The notes under the pieces were generated by a model. That model was not told the origin of the DNA. It made no database searches and was given only the letters and a program-made list of their open reading frames with translations. From Nostoc sp. NMS7 (GTDB taxonomy: Bacteria; Cyanobacteriota; Cyanobacteriia; Cyanobacteriales; Nostocaceae), in assembly GCF_017115085.1 (NCBI RefSeq), contig NZ_JABXKJ010000156.1, forward strand, positions 1 through 35,601: DNA of 35,601 nt, given 5' to 3'. This document shows, in pieces, positions 6,845 to 14,132 of this stretch (its first letter is position 1; each line of letters opens with the position of its first letter). Made by a program: the position numbers and the translations under genes.

Positions 6845-8665
6845 ATGAATGCTGAAGACTTCTTAAACCAAGGATTAAACCACAATTTGCAAGGGAATTA
6901 TCAAGATGCGTTCGCAGCTTACACCCAAGCAATCAACCTCAATTCTGGCCATGCTGAAGCTTACCATAATCGAGGAATTATTCTCAGTGGTCAACTCAAA
7001 GATTATCATGGTGCGATCGCAGATTTTAATCGCGCTATAGAAATCAATCCCAATTTTGCCACAGCCTACTGTCACCGAGGTAATGCACGTTACTTTTTAG
7101 GCGACTATGAAGGAGCGATCGCTGATCATAATCAAGCATTACAAATAGATCCCAATTTAGCCCAATCTTACCACAGCCGGGGTAATGTTTACTTTGCCTT
7201 AGAAGATTACAGCAAAGCGATCGCTGACTATATCCAAACAATAGAAATGAGTACCCAATTAGCTGATAATATCAATATTGATATCGCCAATGCTTATCAT
7301 AATCGAGGTGTCGCTCGTTTTGAAAGCGGTGATCATCAAGGAGCGATCGCAGATTTTCAGCAAGCTTTACAATGGCATCCCAATTTTGCCGCAGCTTACA
7401 GCAATCGGGGTAATATTCATCATATCTTAGGAAATTATCACGAAGCGATCGCTGATCATAACCAAGCATTACAATTAGATCCTAACTTGGCAGAGGCTTA
7501 TCATAACCGAGGTAATGCCCACTACGCTTTAGCAGATTATCAAAGTGCGATCGCTAATTACAACCGCGCACTAGAAATCAATCCCAACTTTGCTGGAGCA
7601 TATTACAATCGGGGTCTAGTTCTTTCTTATCTCAAAGAATATCACCGAGCAATTGAAGATTTTAACCAAGCATTAAAGCTGAATCCTGATGATGTGCAAG
7701 CCTATTGTGAGCGGGGTCTAATTCGGAGTATTCTTGATGATTATCTGGGTGCGATCGCAGATTATGACCAAGCGTTACAAGAAAATCCGACACTAGCTTT
7801 AGTATACGGCTTTCGGGCAAATGCTCGGCGTCGATTGGGAGACTATCAAGGTGCAATTGAAGATAGCAATCGCCTATTACAACTCAATCCTAATTTAGCA
7901 GAAGGATATTGCGATCGCGCGGCGGCTCGTCGTTCTTTAGGAGATCATAAAGGAGCAATTAAAGATTATAATCGGGCATTACAGATTGATGATAACTTAG
8001 CCGCAGCTTATTATGGTCGGGGTATTGCCCGCGAAGCTCTGCAAGATTTACAGGGAGCAATTGATGATAACACCCAAGCAATAGAACTTGTTCCTAATTT
8101 TTCCCAAGCGTACTGCAATCGCGGAAATGCTCGTCGTCTTTTAGGAGATGAACACGGGGCGATCGCAGATTATAATCAAGCATTAGAAATTAATCCTAAT
8201 TTAATTGAAGCATATTACAACCGAGGTTCTACCCGCTATGCTTTAGAAGAATATGAAAGTGCGATCGCAGATTATACCCAAGCTTTGCAAATTAATCCCC
8301 AATCTGCTGCATTTTACAGCGATCGCGCCAATGCTCGCTATGCCCTAGAAGATTATCAAGGGGCAATAGAAGATTATAGTCGAGCGATCGCGATCGACCC
8401 CAGCTTTGCAGAAGACTGGTACAATCGAGGTCGTAGCCGTTCTTTATTAAAAGACTTACCAGGAGCGCTTGCAGACTTAAACCAAGCCTTACAGCGTCAG
8501 CCTAATTGGGCTTCAGCTTATATCCTTCGGGCAGATGTCTATCAAAATCTGGGAGACTCTCAACGAGCAATTGCTGATTTCCAAAAATCCGCAGACTTGT
8601 ATTACCAAGAAGGAAATATCCAATATTCTCAACAAATTATTGAGCTAATTGAACAGCTTCAATGA
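6845..8665 (+). CDS. Tetratricopeptide-repeat protein with 17 tandem TPRs
   Basis: A 606-residue protein made almost wholly of TPR units of 34 residues, 17 by my count, following the pattern AxAYxNRGxxxxxLxDYxGAIADYxxALxxxPxx. The fourth unit has about 7 extra residues (STQLADNINIDIANAY). There is no signal peptide, membrane segment or enzymatic domain, so it is probably a cytoplasmic protein-binding scaffold. The start is the ATG at 6845; no clear Shine-Dalgarno is seen. HIP1 octamers (GCGATCGC) occur at least 12 times, nine of them at the same point of the repeat, encoding the A-I-A of GAIAD. The gene is convergent with the FAD oxidoreductase. The partner is unknown. Confidence 0.9.
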   Translation: MNAEDFLNQGLNHNLQGNYQDAFAAYTQAINLNSGHAEAYHNRGIILSGQLKDYHGAIADFNRAIEINPNFATAYCHRGNARYFLGDYEGAIADHNQALQIDPNLAQSYHSRGNVYFALEDYSKAIADYIQTIEMSTQLADNINIDIANAYHNRGVARFESGDHQGAIADFQQALQWHPNFAAAYSNRGNIHHILGNYHEAIADHNQALQLDPNLAEAYHNRGNAHYALADYQSAIANYNRALEINPNFAGAYYNRGLVLSYLKEYHRAIEDFNQALKLNPDDVQAYCERGLIRSILDDYLGAIADYDQALQENPTLALVYGFRANARRRLGDYQGAIEDSNRLLQLNPNLAEGYCDRAAARRSLGDHKGAIKDYNRALQIDDNLAAAYYGRGIAREALQDLQGAIDDNTQAIELVPNFSQAYCNRGNARRLLGDEHGAIADYNQALEINPNLIEAYYNRGSTRYALEEYESAIADYTQALQINPQSAAFYSDRANARYALEDYQGAIEDYSRAIAIDPSFAEDWYNRGRSRSLLKDLPGALADLNQALQRQPNWASAYILRADVYQNLGDSQRAIADFQKSADLYYQEGNIQYSQQIIELIEQLQ

Positions 8666-8669
8666 AGAC

Positions 8670-8716
8670 ATTGGGGATGGGGCATTGGGCATTGGGCATT
8701 GGGCATTGGGCATTGG
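8670..8716. repeat. Heptamer tandem repeat (ATTGGGC type)
   Basis: Six full heptamers and one partial: ATTGGGG, ATGGGGC, then four ATTGGGC and ATTGG. This is a short tandemly repeated repetitive (STRR) sequence of the kind known in heterocystous cyanobacteria. It fills the gap between two convergent genes, starting five bases after the TPR stop codon. Confidence 0.85.
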
Positions 8717-8743
8717 TTATTTTCCTCGTCTCCCCTACCTTAT

Positions 8744-9955
8744 TTATTCAAAGCGAAAGCGTTCCATGAAGCGGCGGTCAATCCAATCTTTGTAACGCCA
8801 TAAGAGTTTGTGAGGTGGTAAAGTGATGATACCTCGTGTTGCGTAGGCGTAGCCCGTCGCAGACATCGCTCGTTGATCTCCTGTACCAATTAAACTCAAA
8901 TATTGTTTCTGTGGTCTATAAGGTTTGAGCGACTTACCTAATAAAATTCGCTGCAAATTCTCAAATAAAGGTTTACCTTGCCTAACAGCAAACACCCCAG
9001 CTTTCGGACGCTGATGATTTACCATTGTGGCAATGTCACCAGCAGCAAATATCTGCGGGTGCGTTTGAGATTGCAATGTGTCCTCTACCAAAATAAAGCC
9101 TTGCTCATTAGTTCCTAGTCCAGCGATTTTTAACCATTCGGGTGCTGATGCTTGTGTTACCCAGAAAATTTTATTACACTCTACTGTCAAACCAGATTCA
9201 CATTTAATCTTAAATATTTCTTTAGTTTCCTGGTGTTTTGTAGGTGCGATATTACACACAGTTTCCCCCAGATGGAGCTTAATACCTCGCTCAGTTAAAA
9301 TTTGCTGAAGTTGATGCCGCACTGATTGATAGTAATTGGGCATCAGTTCTTGTCCACGCTGAAATAAATGAATTTTTAGATTTTGAATTGGTTGTTGAGT
9401 TGGACGTAAAATCCGATGTAAATGAGATTGCATCGATAGCGCCAATTCTACACCGCCAGCACCACCGCCTGCAATCGCAATCCTAATTAATTCTTGAGGA
9501 TTTTTACCTACAGCTTCAATTAGTTGATCCCAATGTTCCAATAGCTGCGATACTGGTTTAACTGCGATCGCATATTCTGCCGCACCTGATACAGACAGTG
9601 TGGCCGGAGTGCTGCCAATATCAATAGACAGCACATCAAAATCTACCGCAAGTCCTTTTGCACAAAGAACTTTGTTGTTTTCCAAGTCTAGGGCAACTAC
9701 TCTATCAATATACAACTGTGCTTGAGCAAAATTCGCTAAAGGTCGCAAGTCAATATGACATTCATCGTGAGTGTAAAATCCGGCAATGTGTCCTGGTAAC
9801 ATGCCAGAGTAGGCTGTCTGGGATGCTGCGGTAATCAATGTCAAACGTACTCCCGGTAACAGCTTCATCCCAAACATTCTCAGGACAATGGCATGACTAT
9901 GACCGCCACCAATCAGCACTAGGTCTTTGACTTTAGGCTGTAAGTTTTGCTGCAT
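8744..9955 (-). CDS. FAD/NAD(P)-dependent oxidoreductase of the SelD-associated type
   Basis: A 403-residue flavoprotein of the pyridine nucleotide-disulfide oxidoreductase class 2 (NDH-2-like) fold. The FAD-binding motif LVLIGGGHSHAIVLRMF lies at 12-28, the second dinucleotide site IAGGGAGGVELAL near 160, and the FAD-closing IFAAGDIATM near 305. The segment AYSGMLPGHIAGFYTHDECHIDLRPLA is characteristic of the domain (TIGR03169-like) usually fused in front of selenophosphate synthase SelD in cyanobacteria. Here it ends after WIDRRFMERF with no SelD part, and no selD gene lies nearby. The electron acceptor is unknown. An eight-residue insertion (MSATGYAY) near the C-terminus is encoded by a dispersed repeat module. 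Confidence 0.85.
   Translation of the reverse strand: MQQNLQPKVKDLVLIGGGHSHAIVLRMFGMKLLPGVRLTLITAASQTAYSGMLPGHIAGFYTHDECHIDLRPLANFAQAQLYIDRVVALDLENNKVLCAKGLAVDFDVLSIDIGSTPATLSVSGAAEYAIAVKPVSQLLEHWDQLIEAVGKNPQELIRIAIAGGGAGGVELALSMQSHLHRILRPTQQPIQNLKIHLFQRGQELMPNYYQSVRHQLQQILTERGIKLHLGETVCNIAPTKHQETKEIFKIKCESGLTVECNKIFWVTQASAPEWLKIAGLGTNEQGFILVEDTLQSQTHPQIFAAGDIATMVNHQRPKAGVFAVRQGKPLFENLQRILLGKSLKPYRPQKQYLSLIGTGDQRAMSATGYAYATRGIITLPPHKLLWRYKDWIDRRFMERFRFE
8840..8869. repeat. 30-bp dispersed module inside a coding sequence, copy 1
   Basis: On the minus strand this reads GCGATGTCTGCGACGGGC followed by TACGCCTACGCA. The same 30 bases, with a single G-to-A change, occur at 34668-34697 in noncoding DNA. 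Here it is in frame in the oxidoreductase gene and encodes AMSATGYAYA between GTGDQR and TRG. Confidence 0.75.
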
Positions 9956-10078
9956 GAAGTACTTAATAGCAATTCTATTTGAGTTGTGATATTTTTGATG
10001 TTCGCCTAGCGGCGACTGTAGGAGAAAACTGTCCCCGAAGTTTTTGAATTTTGAATTGTTATTGATGCTTTTTATGCC

Positions 10079-10786
10079 ATGAAAAATATTTCACCGACAA
10101 ATAACAGTCAATTATCAAAAATATGTCTTAGGATATATGCTTTCCACGAAAAAATTAATCAAATTCAGCAGTCGCCAAAACAACGTTTAAGAATAGCAAG
10201 TGAACAGCTAGGAAATAAGACAATAGAAACCAGTCTAGCTGTAATTAATGATTTAGAGCAAATTGCCCATAATCATCCACAATACCACTGGATAATCATA
10301 GACATTCTGACTACTTTTGTCCGAGAAAAGGCTCATTATATGCCCCAAGAGGAAGTAACCAGCAACCTCAGAGCAAAAGTTCGTGTAGATATTCAAGCAG
10401 CCCTGACTGTTATCGCCAGAAGAGATGCAAACAAAGACCCAGAAAATGAGCAACTTGATTTGAGCCACACGGACATGAGAGGAGCAAACTTAAATGGGGC
10501 GAACCTAGAACAGACAAATCTCTATCAAGCTAATCTTGCTGGGGCTAACCTGAGAGAAGCTAATCTAGCGGGGGCAATACTTAGTGCCGCTAACCTACAA
10601 GGAGCTAACTTATATCTAGCCAACCTAGAAGGAGCAATCCTCAGTGCAGCGAACCTTTCTGAAGCTAACCTTTCTGGAGCTAACCTGCATCGTGCAAGTT
10701 TATATCTAGCTGGGTTGCATGGGGTAATTCTCAATGATGCCATACTCGATGGGGCAAACTTCAGAGAAACCAAATTCTCTAAGTAA
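10079..10786 (+). CDS. Pentapeptide-repeat protein, soluble member of a three-gene family
   Basis: 235 residues. Residues about 125-230 are some 20 pentapeptide repeats of the A(N/D)LxG type, which fold as a right-handed quadrilateral beta-helix. Before them lies the module shared with the two larger pentapeptide proteins downstream: a helical part (RLRIASEQLGNKTIETSLAVINDLEQIA, then YHWIIIDILTTFVREKA) and a linker part (VRVDIQAALTVIARRD, then LDLSHTDMRGANL). Unlike its paralogues it has no N-terminal membrane segments, so it is probably cytoplasmic. It may be a shortened paralogue. A 515-bp gap with nested repeat elements separates it from the next family member. Function is unknown. Confidence 0.85.
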   Translation: MKNISPTNNSQLSKICLRIYAFHEKINQIQQSPKQRLRIASEQLGNKTIETSLAVINDLEQIAHNHPQYHWIIIDILTTFVREKAHYMPQEEVTSNLRAKVRVDIQAALTVIARRDANKDPENEQLDLSHTDMRGANLNGANLEQTNLYQANLAGANLREANLAGAILSAANLQGANLYLANLEGAILSAANLSEANLSGANLHRASLYLAGLHGVILNDAILDGANFRETKFSK

Positions 10787-10820
10787 AACACTAGTACCGC
10801 AAGGCGGAATTCAAAAGTCC

Positions 10821-11088
10821 TGCTTGACTTAGGCAAACAATAGCCGAAACAGTTATTTTCAGGTAGGGGCAATACCCTGCGGTCAGCTAAGGGACTTCCA
10901 ATAAATAAATTACACAATCTTGTGGGGTGGGCAGCGTTCGACTGAGCGCTCACGCCGAAGTCTTGCCCACCTTTATATACGGGCTCTCGTGTCGCCCACC
11001 CCACAAGAAGTAGTTGAGTATTTTTTTATTTGTCAGTCCCTAAAGCTACATGAATTGCCCCGGAGGGCGTGTACTTTTGCGTCAGTCC
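10821..11088. mobile_element. Miniature element (ACGCAAAC-ended family), copy 1, interrupted by a second element
   Basis: Without the insertion at 10891-11040 this is about 115 bp long, close to the 112-bp copy at 21313-21424. The left end, GACTTAGGCAAACAATAGC, matches the left end of that copy; the right end is TTTTGCGTCAGTCC. The centre, CTGCGGTCAGCTAA plus AGCTACATGAATTGCC, appears inverted relative to the other copy, as expected if the arms GGTAGGGGCAAT/ATTGCCCC allowed inversion. Confidence 0.7.
10891..11040. mobile_element. 150-bp palindromic element inserted in another element, with 3-bp TAA target duplication
   Basis: The ends are GGGACT and AGTCCC, and outer arms of about 40 bp are imperfect inverted repeats. 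An inner perfect 14-bp inverted repeat, CTTGTGGGGTGGGC at 10919-10932 and its complement at 10994-11007, forms the core. It is flanked by TAA at 10888-10890 and 11041-11043. The unoccupied site in the related copy reads AGCTAAAGC (complement of 21370-21378), so the insertion duplicated TAA. No coding capacity: a clear MITE. Confidence 0.8.
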
Positions 11089-11300
11089 GATCAAAATTCA
11101 AAATTCAAATAGGTATACAGCGTAAGCGTTTCATTGATTTGGAATGGGTGGTTTATTTTTGTCGTAGCGTACAAGTATATTCGATATGATTCTCTAGTTC
11201 AATGAGTGTCTTGACACCTATGATAATTTTCTGCTAAATGCTATACTATTTTTCCCCAACATCTAAGTAATAATTCTAGGTTGTAAGGAAAATTTTTACC

Positions 11301-12776
11301 ATGTCTTCTAAAAAGACAGATGCTTTGTTGAATTGGTTGATAACTATAACAGTTATATTTGGCTTGTCATTGACTGTAATTTTCTTCGCCTTGTCTAGTA
11401 TTAAAGAGTTGTCAATCCCGGAAAAAATCCAGTATAGAAACCAAGCATTAACAACTACTGCAATAGTTTTTTTAGCATTGGCAGCAATGTTTAATACTTA
11501 TTATGCAGCAAAACGTGCCCAAGTGATGCAGAAAAATGCGATCGCAGCTGAGAAAAACCTCGAAATTGGCATTCAAAATACAAAACTCAATCAAGACAGA
11601 TTGATTGCAGAACGCTTTATGGGGGCAATTGCCCAGCTTGGTCATGAAAAGGTTGAAACCCGGACAGGCGCAATTTATGCATTAGAAAGAGTTGCTCAAG
11701 ATTTTCCCCAAGAACACTGGACAATCATGGAAATTCTCACTGCTTTTGTGCGAGAGAATGCACCTATCCAGCACGTAAAAGCAGAGCAACAAAAGGCAGA
11801 ATACTCACCAGCAGTTTACTCAAGTAGGCGTAGAACTGGGTCGCCTCCGACACAGCAGTTGGAGCAAAACCTCCATGAAGAATTGCCAAAAATACGCACT
11901 GATATTCAAGCAGCCCTAACTATCATCAGCAGGCGTAATTTACTCGAAGATCCAAAAGAGCAGAAACTTGATTTACGCAATATCGACATTAGAGGAGCTG
12001 ACCTGCTCAAAGCTAACCTGCAACAAGCAGACCTACGTGGGGCTGACCTGAGTGGGGCTAACCTGCGTGAAGCTGACTTGAGTGAGGCTGACCTTAATGG
12101 CGCGAAACTCGTTAAGTCTATTCTCTATGAAACTAAATTACTAAAAGCTAGTCTATGTGGAGCTAACCTCTGTTGGGCTAATCTCAACCGCGCCAATCTC
12201 TGTGGGGCAAACCTGCGTTCCGCCAACCTCTCTGGAGCAAGTCTGCGTGTAGCTAATCTGCAAGGAGCAAACCTCTATAAAGCTAACTTGCAACAAGCGA
12301 CCTTGAAACTCGCCAACCTCTCTGGGGCAAAGCTGTTTTTAGCTAACTTGCAAGGAGCAAAACTGGGTAAAGCTAATCTAGAGATGACGGGTTTGATTGG
12401 TGCCAACCTCTCAGGGGCTAATCTAAATGGAGCTAATCTTTCTAGGGCTAACTTGAATGCAGCCAAACTCCACCAAACAGAAGTCTATTTTGCCAACCTC
12501 TCAGAAGCCAGCTTAACGGAAGCTGACCTGTATCAAGCAAACCTCATCGGCGCAAACTTATATAGGGCAACCTTTTATCAAGCTAACCTGACTCAGGCAA
12601 ACCTGATGGGAGCTAACTTTTGCGAAGCTAACCTCAGTGATGTCAAACTGGAAGGGACAATTTTGACCGGAGCTAAAAACTTAGAGTTAGAGCAGATTAG
12701 AGAAGCACTTGGCGATCGCACTACTCGCCTACCTGATTATATCGAAGCACCGACAGATTGGCGGCAGTCTAGTTAA
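11301..12776 (+). CDS. Membrane-anchored pentapeptide-repeat protein A
   Basis: 491 residues. Two hydrophobic segments near the N-terminus (about 12-34 and 49-67) are followed by a short helical linker. The shared module comes next: AERFMGAIAQLGHEKVETRTGAIYALERVAQD, then HWTIMEILTAFVRENAP. A variable stretch of about 40 residues with SSRRRTGSPP separates it from IRTDIQAALTIISRRN. Residues about 215-460 are roughly 45 to 50 A(N/D)L-type pentapeptides. The C-terminal cap, LGDRTTRLPDYIEAPTDW, recurs in the third family member as KGDRTTILPENLQLPEHW. A purine-rich AAGGA lies 13 bp before the ATG. The beta-helix and module probably face the cytoplasm, but topology is inferred. The last 17 codons and the downstream spacer are duplicated at 13541-13729. 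Confidence 0.88.
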   Translation: MSSKKTDALLNWLITITVIFGLSLTVIFFALSSIKELSIPEKIQYRNQALTTTAIVFLALAAMFNTYYAAKRAQVMQKNAIAAEKNLEIGIQNTKLNQDRLIAERFMGAIAQLGHEKVETRTGAIYALERVAQDFPQEHWTIMEILTAFVRENAPIQHVKAEQQKAEYSPAVYSSRRRTGSPPTQQLEQNLHEELPKIRTDIQAALTIISRRNLLEDPKEQKLDLRNIDIRGADLLKANLQQADLRGADLSGANLREADLSEADLNGAKLVKSILYETKLLKASLCGANLCWANLNRANLCGANLRSANLSGASLRVANLQGANLYKANLQQATLKLANLSGAKLFLANLQGAKLGKANLEMTGLIGANLSGANLNGANLSRANLNAAKLHQTEVYFANLSEASLTEADLYQANLIGANLYRATFYQANLTQANLMGANFCEANLSDVKLEGTILTGAKNLELEQIREALGDRTTRLPDYIEAPTDWRQSS

Positions 12777-12909
12777 GTTATCTCCGCATCATTAGTTATT
12801 TGGGCGTATTCTACCGTTTGCACTTAATGCTATAGTTTTTACTCAAAGTCTCCGTAAATATTCTGGACATGAAGAAGACTAAAGCTATGTCTGATAACAA
12901 CACAGACAC
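12721..12909. repeat. 189-bp direct repeat, copy 1 (end of gene A, spacer, start of gene B)
   Basis: It aligns without gaps to 13541-13729, offset exactly 820 bp, with about 10 mismatches (about 95 percent identity). It spans the last 17 codons of protein A, a 110-bp spacer and the first seven codons (MSDNNTD) of the third pentapeptide gene. The RelE-type module lies between the two copies. Confidence 0.9.
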
Positions 12910-12958
12910 ACTTAAAGGTTGCTTAATAATTATAGCTGTTATAAATCGGGATAATTGA
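12887..12958 (+). pseudogene. Relic of the 5' end of pentapeptide gene B (first relic)
   Basis: Begins with ATG and the first seven codons of the gene at 14670 (MSDNNTD), identical at amino-acid level and nearly so in DNA. It then diverges (TLKGCLIIIAVINRDN) and stops after 23 codons. The hydrophobic stretch resembles the first membrane segment of gene B, but the rest is missing. The toxin-antitoxin module starts 73 bp downstream. Best read as a broken gene start, not a functional peptide. Confidence 0.65.
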
Positions 12959-13031
12959 TAATGGTAAGATGTCTTTAGGCGAAACTAGAGACAGTGGCAG
13001 AAAAAGTCAAACCATGCTCGGATGATTAAAA

Positions 13032-13271
13032 ATGAAATCAGCACACGAACGCGAACAATTAATTAAAAATATCAACGTACTGCTAAATCAAGCTTATGAC
13101 AGTACTCTAGATGAGATTTACGCATTACTTCAAAAAATCGAAGATGAAGAGGAAGATGAAGATTTAAAAGCCTATGAGCTTGCAAAAAAATCCGCTGAGA
13201 TTGACGGCTCAGTGTCATGGGAGGAAGCTAAAAAAGAACTTAAACTAGAAATAAAAAAGGAAGTTGCGTGA
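13032..13271 (+). CDS. Antitoxin of a RelE/ParE-type toxin-antitoxin pair
   Basis: 79 residues, highly charged. The N-terminus, EREQLIKNINVLLNQAYDSTLDEIYALLQKIEDEE, is helical; the C-terminal half is Lys/Glu-rich (VSWEEAKKELKLEIKKEVA) and likely wraps the toxin. No named DNA-binding fold could be assigned. The call rests on size, charge and the 4-bp overlap (GTGA) of its stop with the start of the toxin gene, the usual arrangement of such operons. Antitoxins of this sort normally also repress their own promoter. The module lies between two copies of a 189-bp repeat. Confidence 0.72.
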   Translation: MKSAHEREQLIKNINVLLNQAYDSTLDEIYALLQKIEDEEEDEDLKAYELAKKSAEIDGSVSWEEAKKELKLEIKKEVA

Positions 13272-13534
13272 GTTATAAAGTTGAAATATTAAAGGGAGCA
13301 TTAAAACAACTTAAAAAACTCTTGCCAGAACTTCAAGAACGCATACAATTTAAAATTGATGATTTAGCCACAGAACCTCGTCCAAACGGGGTAAAAAAGC
13401 TAAAAGGTAAAGAAAATGCTTATAGGATTAGAGTAGGTGAGTATCGAGTTATATACGATATTTTCGATAATATTCTAGTGGTGAATGTTGTGGAACTTGG
13501 ACATCGTAGCAAGGTTTACAAGGATGAAAGTTAG
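13268..13534 (+). CDS. RelE/ParE-family toxin
   Basis: 88 residues with the compact RelE/ParE fold pattern: an N-terminal strand (YKVEILKGALKQLKKLLPELQERIQFKIDDLA), the PRPNGVKKLKGKENAYRIRVGEYRVIYDIFDN core and a final strand plus HRSKVYK. The conserved G-x-x-R-I-R-x-G-x-Y-R-V-x-Y segment and the terminal H-R-x-x-x-Y are the hallmarks of RelE-like mRNA interferases that cut mRNA in the ribosome. ParE members poison gyrase instead, and sequence alone does not settle which applies; the HR..VY ending favours RelE. The start is GTG at 13268, overlapping the antitoxin stop by 4 bp. It ends 6 bp before the second copy of the 189-bp repeat. Confidence 0.88.
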   Translation: MSYKVEILKGALKQLKKLLPELQERIQFKIDDLATEPRPNGVKKLKGKENAYRIRVGEYRVIYDIFDNILVVNVVELGHRSKVYKDES

Positions 13535-13540
13535 CACTAA

Positions 13541-13729
13541 CTACTCGTCTACCTGATTATATCGAAGCACCGACAGATTGGCGGCAGTCTGGTTAAGTTA
13601 TCTCCGCATCATTAGTTATTTGGGCGTATTCTACCATTTTCACTTAATGCTATAGTTTTTACCAAAAGTCTCCGTAATAATTCTGGAGATGAGGAAGACT
13701 AAAGCTATGTCTGATAACAACACAGACAT
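13541..13729. repeat. 189-bp direct repeat, copy 2
   Basis: Copy of 12721-12909. It carries the terminal codons of protein A (TRLPDYIEAPTDWRQSG, stop at 13594-13596) without the rest of the gene, the same spacer, and the ATG plus seven codons of gene B. It begins 6 bp after the RelE toxin stop codon. Confidence 0.9.
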
Positions 13730-13802
13730 ACCGACAAATTTGTTTATAATTCTAATTTTATTTATGAGATTATTTATTCATTTAGCGAAAAACAAGAAAT
13801 AG
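13707..13802 (+). pseudogene. Second relic of the 5' end of pentapeptide gene B
   Basis: Starts MSDNNTD like the gene at 14670, continues with a hydrophobic stretch (IPTNLFIILILFMRLFIHLAKNKK) recalling its first membrane helix, and stops after 31 codons. The VapBC-type module follows 90 bp downstream, and the intact gene begins after that module. A translated membrane micropeptide cannot be excluded, but a truncated copy is the simpler reading. Confidence 0.65.
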
Positions 13803-13892
13803 ATGAGAGTACTGCCGCCCTCTATGGCTTTTAGGAGAATATAGAAGAGAACAATCTTGCCTACAGTATTAATAAATGTTGAGAGAAAAACC

Positions 13893-14132
13893 ATGCAATC
13901 AGCTTTACGTATCAGAACCAAAGTTTTACCAGGAAACAAAATAGAAATTGAAATTCCCGAAGCTGAAATAGGCGATAGCGTTGATGTATTTGTGATATTA
14001 CCAGAAAAAGCTGAACCAAAACATCGTTCTATACTGGACATTATAGAAGAAAGCCGTAGGAGACACCCTTCTCGAACTGCTGAGGATATAGACAGACAAC
14101 TACAAGAAGAACGCTTATTATGGGACAGCTAA
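13893..14132 (+). CDS. Antitoxin partner of a PIN-domain toxin
   Basis: 79 residues from the ATG at 13893, which I prefer to an in-frame TTG at 13857. The first half, ALRIRTKVLPGNKIEIEIPEAEIGDSVDVFVILPE, looks like a small beta domain of the swapped-hairpin type. The second half, SILDIIEESRRRHPSRTAEDIDRQLQEERLLWDS, is a helical tail of the kind that binds a PIN toxin. Cyanobacteria hold many such antitoxins upstream of VapC genes. Its stop codon overlaps the toxin gene. The module sits in the gap between a gene-B relic and intact gene B. Confidence 0.75.
   Translation: MQSALRIRTKVLPGNKIEIEIPEAEIGDSVDVFVILPEKAEPKHRSILDIIEESRRRHPSRTAEDIDRQLQEERLLWDS

Noticed and set aside
6845..8665. CRISPR-like regular spacing in the TPR gene
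   Set aside because: The 102-bp period is the 34-residue protein repeat in a continuous frame, not repeats with unique spacers.
10525..11004. 159-codon minus-strand frame rich in LARYKLAPCRLA-like text
   Set aside because: It is the mirror of pentapeptide-repeat DNA on the opposite strand, a repeat artefact. The same holds for 12275-12466.
10920..11189. 89-codon plus-strand open frame
   Set aside because: It lies over the nested palindromic element and its flanks; no start signal or protein features.
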